DNA of 64,000 nucleotides from Aphanomyces cochlioides (GCA_019828595.1 JAHQRK010000014.1:1550001-1614000); one strand, 5' to 3'. Positions 20,557 to 32,545 are shown, counted from the first letter of the stretch. Notes: generated by a model not told the origin, from the sequence alone. Numbers and translations: made by a program.

Positions 20557-23122
20557 ATGAGCGCCACGCGAGTCGCGGAAACGCAGAGTGAAAATGCGAC
20601 CAAGAAGGCGAAGCTTGACTTTGAAAGCTTGTACCAGAACTCACTGCAGCTTACCCGAGGCATGGAGCAGCTTCCATCGCTGCAGCGTAGTTTAGAACAG
20701 CTCCATGCAGTCACAAGTTCAAAGACTCTGGCAAGTACAGCACCACCTGCCGCGACAAATAAAGCGCAATTTCTACTTGCTGGACGTGGTTTTGATGCCG
20801 AAAAACTCAGTCGCGAATTGAAGCAAAGCGAGTTGAAGGCGTCGTTTGAACCAAAGGATCCCCTTGGCGACTGTGATCTCGAAGGCTTTTTGCGCCATCA
20901 CCACGAAATGATTGTTGTCACAGCGATTGAAGAGGCCATGGCTGCCACCACTCGATCTGCACAACAAAGTGCTCTCAATTCACTCAACGATGAGTTCCAG
21001 GCTTCCAAAACAAAACTGTTGCAGGATTTGCAAGGCCGAACGACGCCACTCGCCTACCGTCGACCCGAACCTTCCATTGCTCTCTCAACTCCCTCCGTGG
21101 ATCGACCTACCCCACTGGGAGCTCCACATACCACTGAAGCAAGCTCCATGACAGAATCAATGAGAGTGTACGCTGCGGCTATCCGTGCATATTTTCAAGC
21201 CAAGCAACGATCAATTGCTGATTTCAATCTGCTTCAGGAATGTCAAAAGGCGGCACAGAGCCTTGTCGTTGCTTCCTCGACCGATTCTGTCGAACAGGAG
21301 ACACTTTGCTGCTGGGAATTGATTGGCCACATGACGCAACACCGCTCACCATCCCCAACTGCTGCTGCTTTGTTTCAACAGCAGGATGCCACATTCACGT
21401 CCACTTTATCTGCAGGCGCTCGGGTCTTCTTTGAAAAGCGATATCATCTCTTCATCGAGACAAAGATCGACCAGCTCAAGATCCCGCGAGGTGGCGTTCC
21501 TGGGCTTCGTGCGCTCGTTCAAACCTACGTGCGTCAAGTCATTCGTGAACCATCCAACGTTTGGGCCGAAATTTACTACTTGATGCGCTGCGGTGGTTTG
21601 AAAGATGCACTAACCCTTGCTGAGGATCATGTTGGTCACGGTGGTCGTGCAAAACTTGCAAGGGTACGTTTTTATCGTTGTCAGCTAAGTCGGTGTACTT
21701 ACCTACCGTGTAGGACGCTCTGCGGCATTTTATCTCCTCAGGTGCGGCACTTGCAACTGCGAATGCCAGTTTGCAAGCTTCGCTAGCTTCCCACTTTGAC
21801 CAACTGACGGCCGTCGGTCTCTCGGATGCACAAACGACAAACCGATTCGAGCTCGCTGTGATCAACTTGCTCTGTGGCCGCGATGCGCTCTACCGTAACG
21901 CTGGTGTTGTCGAGAATATTGAAGACTTCTTGTGGCAAGTATTGTGGTGCAGTCGCCAAGAAGCTGCCGAGGAAGTTGCATCGAAAGTCTTGCGACTCGT
22001 GCAGCCTTCGGAATTCAATCACACAACGATTGCTGGCGTCTTTGAGTATGTTCGCCTTCTGCTCGTCTGCCAACAATTCGACTCGGCGATTGAATCCCTT
22101 GCAGCCAAAGGATACGTCGTGGAAGCCGTCCATTTGGCCATTGGTCTGCACCATCATGGACTCTACCGCCGTGACACCGACGCCATGTTTACCCGACTCC
22201 TTCGTCAGTACATCCACGCCTTTCAACGCACAGACCCAAGCGAAGCAGCTATGTATATTGCCTGCCATCATGATGCTGACACCGTTCGTTCCATGAGCTG
22301 CGAGTTGCTTTTGGATACTGGAGCCTTTAATGTTTTGGCTGGCTCGACTTCTGCTGCTGACGCATCGCGTATTCCTGGCGCTCTTGACTTGTATTTGTTG
22401 CGACAAGAAGTCCGAGAGATTGTACTTCTAGCGTCTCAGAAAGCAGAGACGCTTGGACGTCCCCTTGACGCCTTGCAACTTCTTACAATCGTCGGCGATG
22501 TCGAAAGTGCCATGCTCTTGCTCAATGCCCAGTTGGTACAAACGCTGGCGTCACCGGTATTCAAGCTCCTACCTCATATTATTGACTTCAATGCTTTAGG
22601 ATCGCATGACGTGGCTAAACCACGCTCGTTCGTTTGCTGACACTTGGCTTCGTGCATCGTGGGCGCTTGATATTGCCCTCCAAGCTCGAAATGCTGCGTT
22701 GGCTTTCCAGACGCTTATGAACATTGGCCTCTTTTTGGAGCTGTTGGATGCCAAGAAGTACACTGAAGGCATTGCATTTGTTGAAGCATTGGTGTTGTTG
22801 CCAGCACCAGTAGGTCTCGCTCGAATTTGCTGAGCTTACGATATTTTAGGGTGGTGAACAAGCTGCTGTGGATCGCTTTATGACAATGGATCAAGGCGTT
22901 CAGCAAAACATTCACCTCGTGCTTGTCGGCTATATGGAATGCCTCGTATGGGAAACTGAACGAATTAAGGCGTCGGTCTCGGCTATTGACACGCAACGCC
23001 ACTTGTGCAAGCAACTCCAAGACAAAGCTCGCGCCGTCGTATCATTCTCGGGCATGATCAAGATTCGTCTCCCCCTAGGCGTGAACGAACGACTCAATCA
23101 GCTGGAGATTCGCATCATGTAG
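20557..23122 (+). CDS. NUP93: Nucleoporin NUP93/NIC96, inner-ring scaffold of the nuclear pore
   Basis: Four exons: 20557-21663, 21714-22556, 22600-22809 and 22850-23122; introns of 50, 43 and 40 nt; 810 residues, close to the 819 of human NUP93. The N-terminal coiled coil (residues 1-130) contains the FDAEKLSREL motif and is followed by the alpha-solenoid, with FLRHHHEMIVVTAIEEAM, FFEKRYHLFIETKI, PSNVWAEIYYLMRCGG and RPLDALQLL. Extensive Leu/Ala helices continue to the C-terminus, as in the Nic96 domain. The protein would anchor the central channel nups in the inner ring. The start ATG 20557 begins an N-terminal acidic/basic leader. Confidence 0.92.
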
Positions 23123-23293
23123 AGCGACTTTAACATGCTATTTTAACTTTTATGGCTCCAAACTCATCGCAAAAGACATTCTACTTGCCTCCATGCTCTT
23201 CTACTGAAGCGCAACATCACAACTCGGATGCGAATCAAGTGTGGGCACTTGACACTTCACCTATGGTTTCCGTCAACTGACAAGTGTAACTTG

Positions 23294-24732
23294 ACACATG
23301 TCAAGACGTAAAGTTTACGATAACATCTGGGCTTTTGCATCAGTTTGCGTTTCAAAGCCTCCAGGACTTGCTTCGACCTGGGATGCTTTCGGGACCGCCA
23401 TGTCTGTTGTCCACACGCAGCAGCATCTCTGACAAAGGTGACGGAAGACTTGGGACGCTGTGCGAAAATTTGAAATTTTTCCATGCGATGGAGGCGACAT
23501 TCTGCAGCCTCGGCCAACGATCATTTCCGAATTTGACAAACCATGCAAGCCCAACTCAAGCAAGAAGACTACCCGATGGATGCCCACACATGCGAGCTCG
23601 ATGCCACCAAGGCCGAGCTCCTGGCATGCCGCAAACAGCTCGAAAGCGCTCGAATCGAAATCCAAGAGAAGGCGGAACACGTCGACGTCATGGTGTCGTA
23701 CTTCAACGACGTGGTGGAGGGACAACTGAAACCACAACTGAAGGAAGCGGAGACGACGGCAACTCAACTCCGCGGGGAAGTGGAGGCACTCACAACGGAA
23801 TTGACCAGTGTCAAGTCACAACTCACAAAGAAGACCCAGGATGCCCAACACCTCGACGAGCAAGTGGCGGCGTTGACTAGTGAGCTCGAAGCAGCCAAGG
23901 CAGAAGTGGTAGCGAAGACCATGGCGGCGATTGTGATGGAAGACCAAGTGGCGGCATTGAAGATTGCATTACAAGACAAATCCCGAGAGACGACGACAGA
24001 CAAGAGGAAGATGGAGTGGATTTGGGTGTGCATCGTGAGCCTCGTGGTTGCTGTCGTCGTCCATGCGTGGAGTCTCTTGGTGACCATCGTGTCGTGGACG
24101 TGTTGGTCTGTGATGTCAGCGTGTTGGAGAGCCAAGACGTGGACAATGGGTGTGGTTGCCACGGACAAGAAGGATCAAGACGTGAAGCGCGAGCGGTGGT
24201 CCGTCGGACGCATGAGCGTCGTCGGCCTGTTGTTGGTCAGCGGCGTGGTTCTTATTTTGTTGCTTGGTATGGCCACGCTGCTAGCGACCAAATACGCCAC
24301 GTTGACCCACACCTTGCACAACTTGACGAGTGACCCGTTGCCTTGGATGCCGTCTGGTTTGGCTGGAGACGCAATTCCTATGGTGGTCGATGGGACGTCG
24401 TCGGAGCCTTTGTTTGCTGACACGATGGCATTCTCTCGAGTCGACGATGGTGATGAGACGCCAGGTGAAGACGACGACCCAGAATTTGTCGAGAACGAGT
24501 TGGTGTCCCGACTGGGATCGATGGTGGGTACGACTGCTGGTTGCGTGTTGAAAGTCTGGGTGGGTTGGGCTCTCGTGTCGAGTCTTGTCCAGCTTTACGC
24601 AGGGTGTAGATCGCCTTAACTTGAAAAATATATCTATATTGCATTGTACAAATGGATGGAAGGGGGGATTTCATGTCGTATCCCCTCACGAGAAGAATGA
24701 CTTGATTTCGATGCGTTCATGTTGCAATCCAT
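23294..24732 (+). repeat. Segmental duplication, copy A (partner at 60429-61866)
   Basis: This ~1.44-kb block matches 60429-61866 at a constant offset of 37,135 bp, in the same orientation. It includes the whole coiled-coil membrane-protein gene plus about 250 bp upstream and 110 bp downstream. The 5' 350 bp is diverged, whereas the stretch from about 23,670 to 24,595 appears identical between copies. Confidence 0.9.
23543..24619 (+). CDS. Coiled-coil protein with two membrane segments, copy A
   Basis: Single-exon frame of 358 residues. Residues 1-155 are a charged coiled coil (units such as LKEAETTATQLRGEVEALTT). A first membrane segment lies near 160-185 (WIWVCIVSLVVAVVVHAW) and a second near 225-250 (VVGLLLVSGVVLILLLGMATLL). 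An acidic linker (DDGDETPGEDDDPEF) precedes a final hydrophobic stretch (VLKVWVGWALVSSLVQL). I do not recognise a family. The nearly identical paralogue at 60678-61754 differs in only a handful of residues, most within the first 45, plus Ala/Thr near the C-terminus. It could be an organelle-tethering or membrane-shaping protein; this is inference from layout only. Confidence 0.7.
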   Translation: MQAQLKQEDYPMDAHTCELDATKAELLACRKQLESARIEIQEKAEHVDVMVSYFNDVVEGQLKPQLKEAETTATQLRGEVEALTTELTSVKSQLTKKTQDAQHLDEQVAALTSELEAAKAEVVAKTMAAIVMEDQVAALKIALQDKSRETTTDKRKMEWIWVCIVSLVVAVVVHAWSLLVTIVSWTCWSVMSACWRAKTWTMGVVATDKKDQDVKRERWSVGRMSVVGLLLVSGVVLILLLGMATLLATKYATLTHTLHNLTSDPLPWMPSGLAGDAIPMVVDGTSSEPLFADTMAFSRVDDGDETPGEDDDPEFVENELVSRLGSMVGTTAGCVLKVWVGWALVSSLVQLYAGCRSP

Positions 24733-25045
24733 GAGTTGCTCCAGCTGATGCCATCTTGGCAGAAGATTGCACTCCAATATCTACACCAATTATTTTAAAA
24801 TAGTTTTAAATACAATGTGGATGTTTCAAACGCTTTTAAAACTAAAGTTGAAGTGTTGTGTGAAAGATCTGACTGCCAAAGTCAGACGTTATTACTAAGT
24901 GTTTGAATCATATTTTAAATTAATTTAACATGGCCAAATGGAATTTAAAAACTATTGGAAATGCGTTGGACAGCTATGAGAGAAGACCGAAACGATCAAG
25001 CAGTTTCGCCAGACTTGCACTCCGCCAGCAGCAGCATCTTTCAAC
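24733..25045. other. AT-rich spacer
   Basis: No gene. It contains the paired motif ATTTTAAA-ATAG-TTTTAAAT (24792-24811 approximately) and a CTTTTAAAAC element, similar to those at 19430-19565 and 32350-32375. Confidence 0.45.
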
Positions 25046-27940
25046 ATGCGACGCTTTGCGCTCGTCTGCTTGCTTGCAACAGCCTCGCTGTGTGTAGCTG
25101 ACCTGGACGGCCATGCAGTCGCGGTCAGTCAAGGTGCCCTACGAACTTTGCAAAAGATCCGCGGCGGCACGCCGCAGTTTTACTCGAAACTCTTCACGTC
25201 GCTACAGATCTACCTGTGCGATCAACTCAACCGCCGTCTTCAACCTGGCTTTGCCGACGCCAAGAATGCAGTCAGGGACTCTCGGGATGCGACTGTCCCG
25301 CCATACATTCGATTCGTTCGTCGTGACCATCCAGATGCCCTCAAGGATGGCAATGGAACTTGCATCCAAGCACCGCATGCGGCCCAAGACGTGCTTGACA
25401 AGTACGCTGCTGGCTATTGTGAAGTCCAACCCAATTGCTACTGGACGGGTATCGTTGCCCTCTAGTCGTGTGGATTGTCATGGTCTTGCTGTCGTAGATC
25501 CACGCAATGTCACCGCTGCGGACGCAGACCGAACGCCATTCTACTCGAAAGAACAAGCAACGCCACCTGTCTCGCCGTTGACAGTGTCGACGGCGACGAG
25601 CGAGCTGTACGATTGGGCTCGAGGCATTGTCTTGTGCATTGCACCTGCGATTGCATTGGCAGTTGTGAGTCTTCTCTCCATCTTGATCTACCTGTCCTGT
25701 CGCTACTGCTGCAATCGATGCGGCGGACGACATGCAAGCCCTCGAGTGTATTCCTTCCGCCAGAAGAGTATTCCCATCGGACTCTTCGTCCTCTTTGGCA
25801 TCGCAATCGCAGCTCTGTCCATCGTGGCGCTCGTATACAACAAAGTCATCGTTTCCAGCGTCGACGGCACCTTCGACGATGTTTCGAACCTTGTCAATGG
25901 GACGAAGAGTTGGCTCCAAGCTGCTGAAGAGCCACTTGTCCATGTCCGTGACACCGTCGATGGGTCCGTCGATTTAATCGCCGCCGACTTGGCCAACTCG
26001 ACGTTTGTCGAGGAAGGTCTCAATGGGTTTGTCACTCGTCTCGACGCGTTCGTTCAATGCTTCGACGGATCTTCTTATGCTTTCGATTAGGTTTGCCGCC
26101 AAGTCCGCCAATGTTGTCCTGCCGACGGGATGCGACGTCAGCAAAGACATCATCTGCATAGCTTGTGACGTTTGTACGACCATCAACAGCCAAACGACGG
26201 CTGCCAAGGATCAAATGCAGTCGACAGCAGCGCAAGGCATTGATCAACTCGCAACAGCTCGGTTCGTTCTCTCTCAAGATCGTTTGCAATGTTGATTCCG
26301 TTGTAGCCAGACTGTTCTTTCGACGCTAGTTGACGCCAACGCGACGATTCAATCGTCCGTCAACGATGGAGTCAACATGCTTGATGCCTTTGGGTCGCCA
26401 ATTGCATCCGTGGAGGAGTCCATCACGTGAGTCTAGTCTTGGATCTCCAATCGTCAACCTTGCGACCGCTTTAGAGATGTACAAACCACGTGGAAGGAAC
26501 AAACTCTCGTCCGTCGTGCTGCAATCGTCGCTCTCTTTGCCCTCGCCTTGGTCATCGTCGTGCTTGGCCTCGTCGGCATCTTCTTTGGCCTCACGATTCG
26601 CTGCCGTCCTTTGGTTTTCATCTTGCACTTTGCCTACGCATTTGGTACAAACTTGTCTTTCTGGCCATGAGCTCAGTCGGTCTGTAGGCATTCTCGCCAT
26701 CGTGCTGCTCTTCATCGTCTCGGCGGTCTTTCTCGCGCTGAGTGTTCTCATGACGGATGTCTGCCACCTTTCGGACTATGTCGCCGCCGACTGGACGCCA
26801 GTTCTCGGTGGAATTGGTGGCGCCGCAATCAACGCTTGCTTTCGCAACGATTCTCTTATCCACGCACTACAGCTCGACGATGCTTTTGCCTTTGCCCATG
26901 AAATCTCCATCCCTCACTCGACGAATCTACTCAGCATGCTCGACTTCTCAGCTTTGGATGCATTTGCCGCGCAAATCCTTGACGTAAGCCGCTCAATCCA
27001 TTCCGAAGCGCGGCTAAGCTACATGGCGTAGGCGAACGAGACGACGTTCCCCGAGTTGTCGAGCCTAACCAACTCCTCCCTTGGTGCACTCAACATATAC
27101 ACGTCGGCAGAAGCGTTGTCGAGAACGTTTCCCCACGACCAAGTCGCTCAGTGCGCTGTCCACGACGGTCAATACGACTTGTCGTCCATCAAGACGCCAT
27201 GGATTGCCAACCACGATGCCGCCCCCGACTCAAGCACCTCCCCGTCGTCGTATATGGCGTCGCGATACAAACCATATCGCAGTGGTTGCTCCAATGTCCC
27301 GATTTCAACTTGCGCTCGTCGCGTCGCTTGTCCTTACGACCTCTTTGTGACTGAGCTCTACACCAATGTAAGTTCCCCCTCATGGCCCTCAGTGCTTCCT
27401 TCGCCACCGTCTCCCTTGAGCTCATGCTTATGTGTCGTTGGCTGTAGACTAGCACACTCGTGGACGTTTCCAAAGACGCGGCGGCGTTTGTTTCAACAAT
27501 GCATTCAAGCATGAAGGATCTACAAGTGTACGCGTCAACGTTCAAGGTACAGAGCCCGTCGCAACTTTGAGTAAACCTCTGGGAGTAGACAAACGTGACG
27601 GCGCTCGTCGCGGCTCTCGACGACGTCGGCGACACGCTGGCGTCTTCGCTGCTAAAAGATGTCGATGCATTCCAAGCGCACATGACTTGTACGTTTGTTG
27701 CGACGGATTTCCATGCCTTGCAAGCTTCCGTCTGTGGTATGCCCTCCCCCGCGTCTTCCCCCTTGGAGCCGCCTCATGTTGAACTTTGTAGACAAACTGA
27801 CGCCAGCCATACTTATGGTGGCCATTTGTCTCTTTGTCGGCGGAATCTGCATGCTTCTCGTCGTCGTGGCGCTGCTCATCCTTGTCCAGCGCCTCAATTC
27901 GCCACCGCCGCCATCGTTGACCATCCTGAAACAACTTTAA
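25046..27940 (+). CDS. Prominin-like five-TM membrane glycoprotein, copy A
   Basis: Ten exons with consistent phases: 25046-25448, 25498-26047, 26091-26261, 26307-26426, 26475-26644, 26688-26983, 27032-27367, 27448-27546, 27589-27736 and 27792-27940; 813 residues. Order: signal peptide (RRFALVCLLATASLCVA), N-terminal ectodomain with RGGTPQFY, TM1 followed by the CRYCCNRCGGR motif that resembles the CRCC-KCGG motif after TM1 of prominins, TM2 (IPIGLFVLFGIAIAALSIVALVY), a long first loop with paired Cys, TM3-TM4 (AIVALFALALVIVVLGLVGI and AIVLLFIVSAVFLALSVL), a second loop, and TM5 near the C-terminus (AILMVAICLFVGGICMLLVV). Prominins organise cholesterol-rich membrane protrusions and ciliary membranes. 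The paralogue lies tail to tail at 27988-30627. Confidence 0.8.
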
Positions 27941-27987
27941 CTCACATGCACTAAAAATGTATTAAGGATCTCATGGAAGCCGACTAG

Positions 27988-30627
27988 TTATTTGAATTTG
28001 GTGTCGCCTTCAGGACCACTGCCGCCACCACTTGAGTGCTTGTGTCGGAGTCGTTTGGCCATGATGATGAGCGTGATGATGACTGGGATGAGGAAGATGC
28101 CCATGAGGAAGAGGAAGAGCGCGATCATGAGGAACGACGGCACCATGTTGACGCAGAATTCATTGTCGATCGAGTTGTACGTTGTGGCGACATATTCGCA
28201 TGTCATTAGCGACTTGATCGAGTTGACATCTTTGATCAATGTACCCCCGAGCGACGTGCCAATCGCGGAAATGTTGTTCGCGAGGCCACGGATGTTGGAT
28301 TTCCATCCATTCACATATGTGACCAAGTTGGTCATGTTGGTCGTCATATTCGTCACGAACGACGCCGCGTCGAGCTGGATCGACCGCAATGTACTCACAT
28401 TTTTCCACATTTCCGTCACAAAGTCCGAGTATTGGCAGGTCGTCGCGGATGGACTGCAGCGCGTGGGCAAATTGTTACAAGCGGTATTCTACGACAAGGT
28501 CAACCATGACGGGGAGGTGTAAGCTTACATAGGTCGAGTAGCGGCTCTTCATGTATTGTTCGCCGGTTTGTCCTGACGTTTGTTGTTGGCTGTTTGCGAG
28601 CCAAGGCGTCAAAATGTTGTCCACGGTGTAGCGGCCATCACTGACGACACAGGGATTTTGGTTGACAGTCGTTTGGTTGTTGAGGCCTTGGAGAGCAGTT
28701 TGCATGAGCGTCGTGTCGACTTGGAATGTGCTCGATGTCGTGCTGCCGATGGTCGATGCAAATTGATCCAAGCTCGAAAAGCTCAGCATAGAATTGACAT
28801 CCAAAGTTGGAAACGTGATCGACGTCGCAAAGGCTAACTGCGGCGCCAAGTTGAGCACCTCAATGAGCGATGTGTTTTGAAAGCATGTGTCAACGATTTT
28901 GCCAGTGTCGCCGAGGACAGTCGTCCAGTTGGCCGAGAGAATGTCTGCCACTTGACAAACGTCGCCCAAAAGCACACTCACGCCAAGAAACGCCGCCGAG
29001 AGAACAAATGTGACGATGATGGCAATGAACGCAATTGAGTACGCCAAATGCATGATGGGAACCAAAGCCCGCAGCGGCGTCAAACCAAACAAGATACCCA
29101 GCAAACCGAGGACAATCACGACGATTGACAGGGCGAACAAGGCGACGATGGCGTACTTGAGGACTTGCGTGTTGTCGTTCCATGTCTTATGAATGTCCAC
29201 GATGGGCTGCGTATTCTTGTTGAGAGTATCAATGAGACTTTGCTGCTTGGTCGTCGCCGTCTTGACCACATCTCGAATCGTCGACTTGGCATCCAAAAGC
29301 GAGGATTTGATCTGACCACGCGTCGTTTTCAGCTCTAAACACACCTCGGTGAGTCTTCAAACAGATCCCAGAGACGACGACGTACGAGATACACCAGACC
29401 CAGCTGCTGATGAAATCTGTTGATTCACGCCGGTAATTTGCGTGTTGATGTTGGTGCAGACTTGGCAAGCCGTGCAAAAGGCATCTTGGCCGACGACACA
29501 CTTCAAAGGGAGCGTCACGTGATCCGTGGAAGCAGCAAATGTCGTCAATCGATTTGTAATACCAGTCAAGCCATCTTCGATGAAACCCGAGCCGTCGAGT
29601 TGCGTCGAAATCTTTAAATTTCACTTAGACAAGTGGAAGCTTGGAAACGTACCGAGTCCGAGGATGAAATGACCGTGGCACCAATGTCGTTGAGGGGGAT
29701 CAAGAGGTTACTCGTCCATTCAATAGTCTTGTCGATAAAGCTTTGGACAAAGTCGAAGATGTTGCCAACTGACGTCGTGACGACGCCCCAGTAGACATAT
29801 GAGAGCGCCGCAAGCACCAAGATGGCAATCGCAAACAGGAGAAAGAACAGGATGGGCAAAAACTTTTCCATGCACGTGTAGCCACCAGGTTTACCTTGAC
29901 GACCACCACATTTGTTGCAGCAGCAACGGCAAATGATGAACAAAATGATCGAGATGATGCTCAAAATGAGCAAAATCAAAGGAGGCAGCACGACACTGCC
30001 AAAGCTCTTTGCATACGTCTTGAGAAATTCGTCGGCGTCCGAGACGCGGTAGTCGCCGTCAGGTGGTTGTGGTCCTTGCTTTGTCGTGTACACGGGCACA
30101 CGGTCAGTCAGAGACGTCGGGTCAACGTCGCGCCAGTAGCAATTCGCCTTGACTTCGCAGTAATTGTTGTTGTAGAGGCGCGAGATGTCCGCCGATGGTT
30201 TCTTTACTTGCGTGCATTGCCCCGTCGAATTCTTGAGCGCATATTTGCTCGCTGAGGGCACAAATCTATACGAGCATAAGAATGGAACACAGGAAGAATG
30301 ATCGCACCGATAGTAGGGCAAGTAATTGTCGTCCGACCCAGAGAAGACAGCATTGACTTCAGCTGCGTCCGAATGACTGTCCGAGTTCACGTCAAGTTCG
30401 CACCATTTGATCTTAAACGTCGTGACGAGATGCTGATAGAATGCTGAGTCCCCGCCGCGCAAATTGGTCAGGAATTTCAACGCGTCTTGACTAAACTTCT
30501 TCGCTGAGTCGAGTGTTCCATTGCTCACAGTTGGAGCGTCCACCAGCCGTCGAAGTTGGTGCGGGCTAGAGCCAGCCAAAGCCGTTGCGGCAAGCGCACC
30601 TGTGCAAAGATATCGCAGCACGTGCAT
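27988..30627 (-). CDS. Prominin-like five-TM membrane glycoprotein, copy B
   Basis: Six exons: 30627-30308, 30265-29653, 29611-29386, 29334-28529, 28488-27988 plus a cryptic 42-nt intron already counted between the first two; 821 residues. The 42-nt intron (30307-30266) is a multiple of three and stays open if unspliced, but its removal gives YYR|FVPSASKYALK, matching copy A (YIRFVRRDHPDALK). Landmarks: signal peptide after ATG 30627 (another in-frame ATG at 30681), RGGDSAFYQHL, TM1 then CRCCCNKCGGR, TM2, Cys-paired loop with CTACQVC, TM3-TM4, loop, TM5 and a short basic/acidic tail. Compared with copy A it lacks the introns in the second half. Stop codons of the two copies are 47 bp apart, so they form an inverted, convergent pair. 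Confidence 0.82.
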
Positions 30628-30794
30628 CCGACAGACTTGAAAAATGGCCAACTGACAAGAGAGATCGATCGGGGCCGCCATGTTGGAAAAGAAGAGCGCT
30701 AAAGATAGCCCCTGAGCTTCTGGTGGTGGTTATTTTTGACACACGCATGGCCAAGAATAGATAGCGACAAAGATGGAGAAGGTGGGGACAAAGT

Positions 30795-32150
30795 TTAGGC
30801 ACTTAATGCAATCGCACTTGGGCGACGGTGACGACAAATTCGGGCAATTTGGCGGAATTCGGCGCTTTCCGTTGTCTCACTGGGGCCCATCCATTTGGAG
30901 AGAAGAATTGGAAAGACTTGACCAATGTGTGGCATCGCAGAGAGCGTCTGGCGTGATTTTTGGAGGCGGTTCGCAAGAATGACAAGGCGAACTCTGCACG
31001 TGGACACGTAAGGATGCCAGAATCGGCGCTGGTTCGATGTCAGCTATCAAGTGAATGCTTCCTTTGTACCGATTCAAAGTGCCACCATGCAGCTTGAATC
31101 AAGACAGCCGCACGAAATTGAGCTCGACCATGAGCTTTCAAAGGCTTCGAGTGGACAAGACCTTCCAGATATTTTGCCTTGGAAGCCAAGAGCATGACGG
31201 CAAAGCTAGTCACTTGACACTTTTGGTTTTATCTTGGTGGACTTACCGACAGCGTAGAAAGCATTGAATGAGTCGCGCGGCATTCTCGATGTGGCTTTTT
31301 GCAACAGAAAATAACGACTTCGTCCGTGATTTCTTGAATGAAATGGCTGCATGGAGGCGACGATAAATTGTTGAGTAGGCATTTGGGTGCCGCTCAATGA
31401 AACGACGAAGTGTACCAGGAATCTGTATGACCAGAGAACGGCTTTGTAGCCTCTGCTGTTTCGTTAGCTGCCTCTTTGGATATTTGTAGAGCATTTGATG
31501 TAGACATGGATGAGGAATTGCGAGAGTTCGCATCACGGAAGCAGGAATGATGGAAACGCGAGGGTGCAGTTGGTAAAGGACCTATTAGATGGCCCATCGC
31601 TTGTGGAACAGAACAAACGCTTACTTGTTGGACCCACAGCTTCAGCGAGTGGATATGGGCATCTTGTTTCAATGGCTGGCGCCGTTCAAAGATCTTGCGA
31701 GGCCTTGGTTGTCTCAAGGTTAAAGCACAACGTACTGCCTGGGCTTTGTTTGTTGTCGCCTTCCGCTCAGGTTTGGAGCCTACGGGGGTTGCTTGTGTTG
31801 CAGTGGATAATATAGGCTGACTATAAACTGCAATGCCAATAGAAAATGCAATTGCAACGATGGCGCTCGCGGCAAACGATAAGAGGCGAGGCATGTCAGG
31901 TCGCTGGCCTTTGAATGAAACTGATTGAATCCAGGTACAAACGGCAAACGAAACCGATCGTGGACGTTTCAATGGCAGCATGCCATTCGCGAACGGTGAT
32001 GCAACCTTGTGGGTTGAAAGTCATGTAGTTTTGCAATCGCGTTTGCGATGGAAAATCTTCGTCAGATCGGTATTTCGGCGCCAATATCAAACTCAAGCGG
32101 TTCTTCTCTATATTGCGACTTGAAAATGTCTGGGACTTACGAGGATACAT
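30795..32150 (-). CDS. IQ-motif protein (5' part uncertain)
   Basis: Supported 3' exons: to 31625 (end of an exon reading ...HSLKLWVQQ), 31581-31247, 31205-31070 and 31028-30795, with phases in agreement. The products contain IQ-like helices: ENAARLIQCFLR and RAAVLIQAAWWHFES, suggesting calmodulin or myosin-light-chain-type binding. The C-terminus is basic. The 5' end has two readings: a short exon from ATG 32150 (32150-32141, then 32107-31943 and a longer 163-nt intron to 31779), total 344 residues; or a start at ATG 31981, which would place a hydrophobic segment (LLSFAASAIVAIAFSIGIAV) near the N-terminus. The first is preferred because an IQ protein is expected to be cytosolic. It is divergent to the ankyrin gene at 32546. 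Confidence 0.6.
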
Positions 32151-32353
32151 GATTCTCGCCCTTCAGAAGCATCGTGGTATGAAGTTGCAGAGTCCCGCGG
32201 CAAGTTGGGCCTCCCGGAGCGCTCGAAGAACAGATTACCATTGCTGTTTGGCGTCCAAAATGGAACGATCACAGTTCTTTTATCATTTTAGAAACTATTT
32301 AAGAAACATTTTGGTTTTAAAGAACGCATAGAAAATTAAAACAGGAAGAATAT

Positions 32354-32433
32354 ATTTTAAACTAGTTTTAAAATATAAATTCTTATTGAAAGCACTTTTT
32401 GAAATAATATCCGGATGAATAATATCCGGATAA
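32354..32433. promoter_or_regulatory. Paired TTTTAAA motif and two TATCCGGAT motifs upstream of ankyrin gene
   Basis: ATTTTAAA-CTAG-TTTTAAAAT at about 32354-32374, followed by ATATCCGGAT at 32407-32416 and TATCCGGATAA at 32423-32433. They lie 113-190 bp before the ATG at 32546, between divergent genes. Both motif types recur elsewhere in the window. Confidence 0.45.
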
Positions 32434-32545
32434 GAGAGACTACCGCGCCATTAACCCAGTCAAAATGCTGCCGCGGCCATCGGACGAGGTATTGGCTATC
32501 AAGCGACTCTAAATGCTCACGACAGACGAATAGGATGTACTTCAA

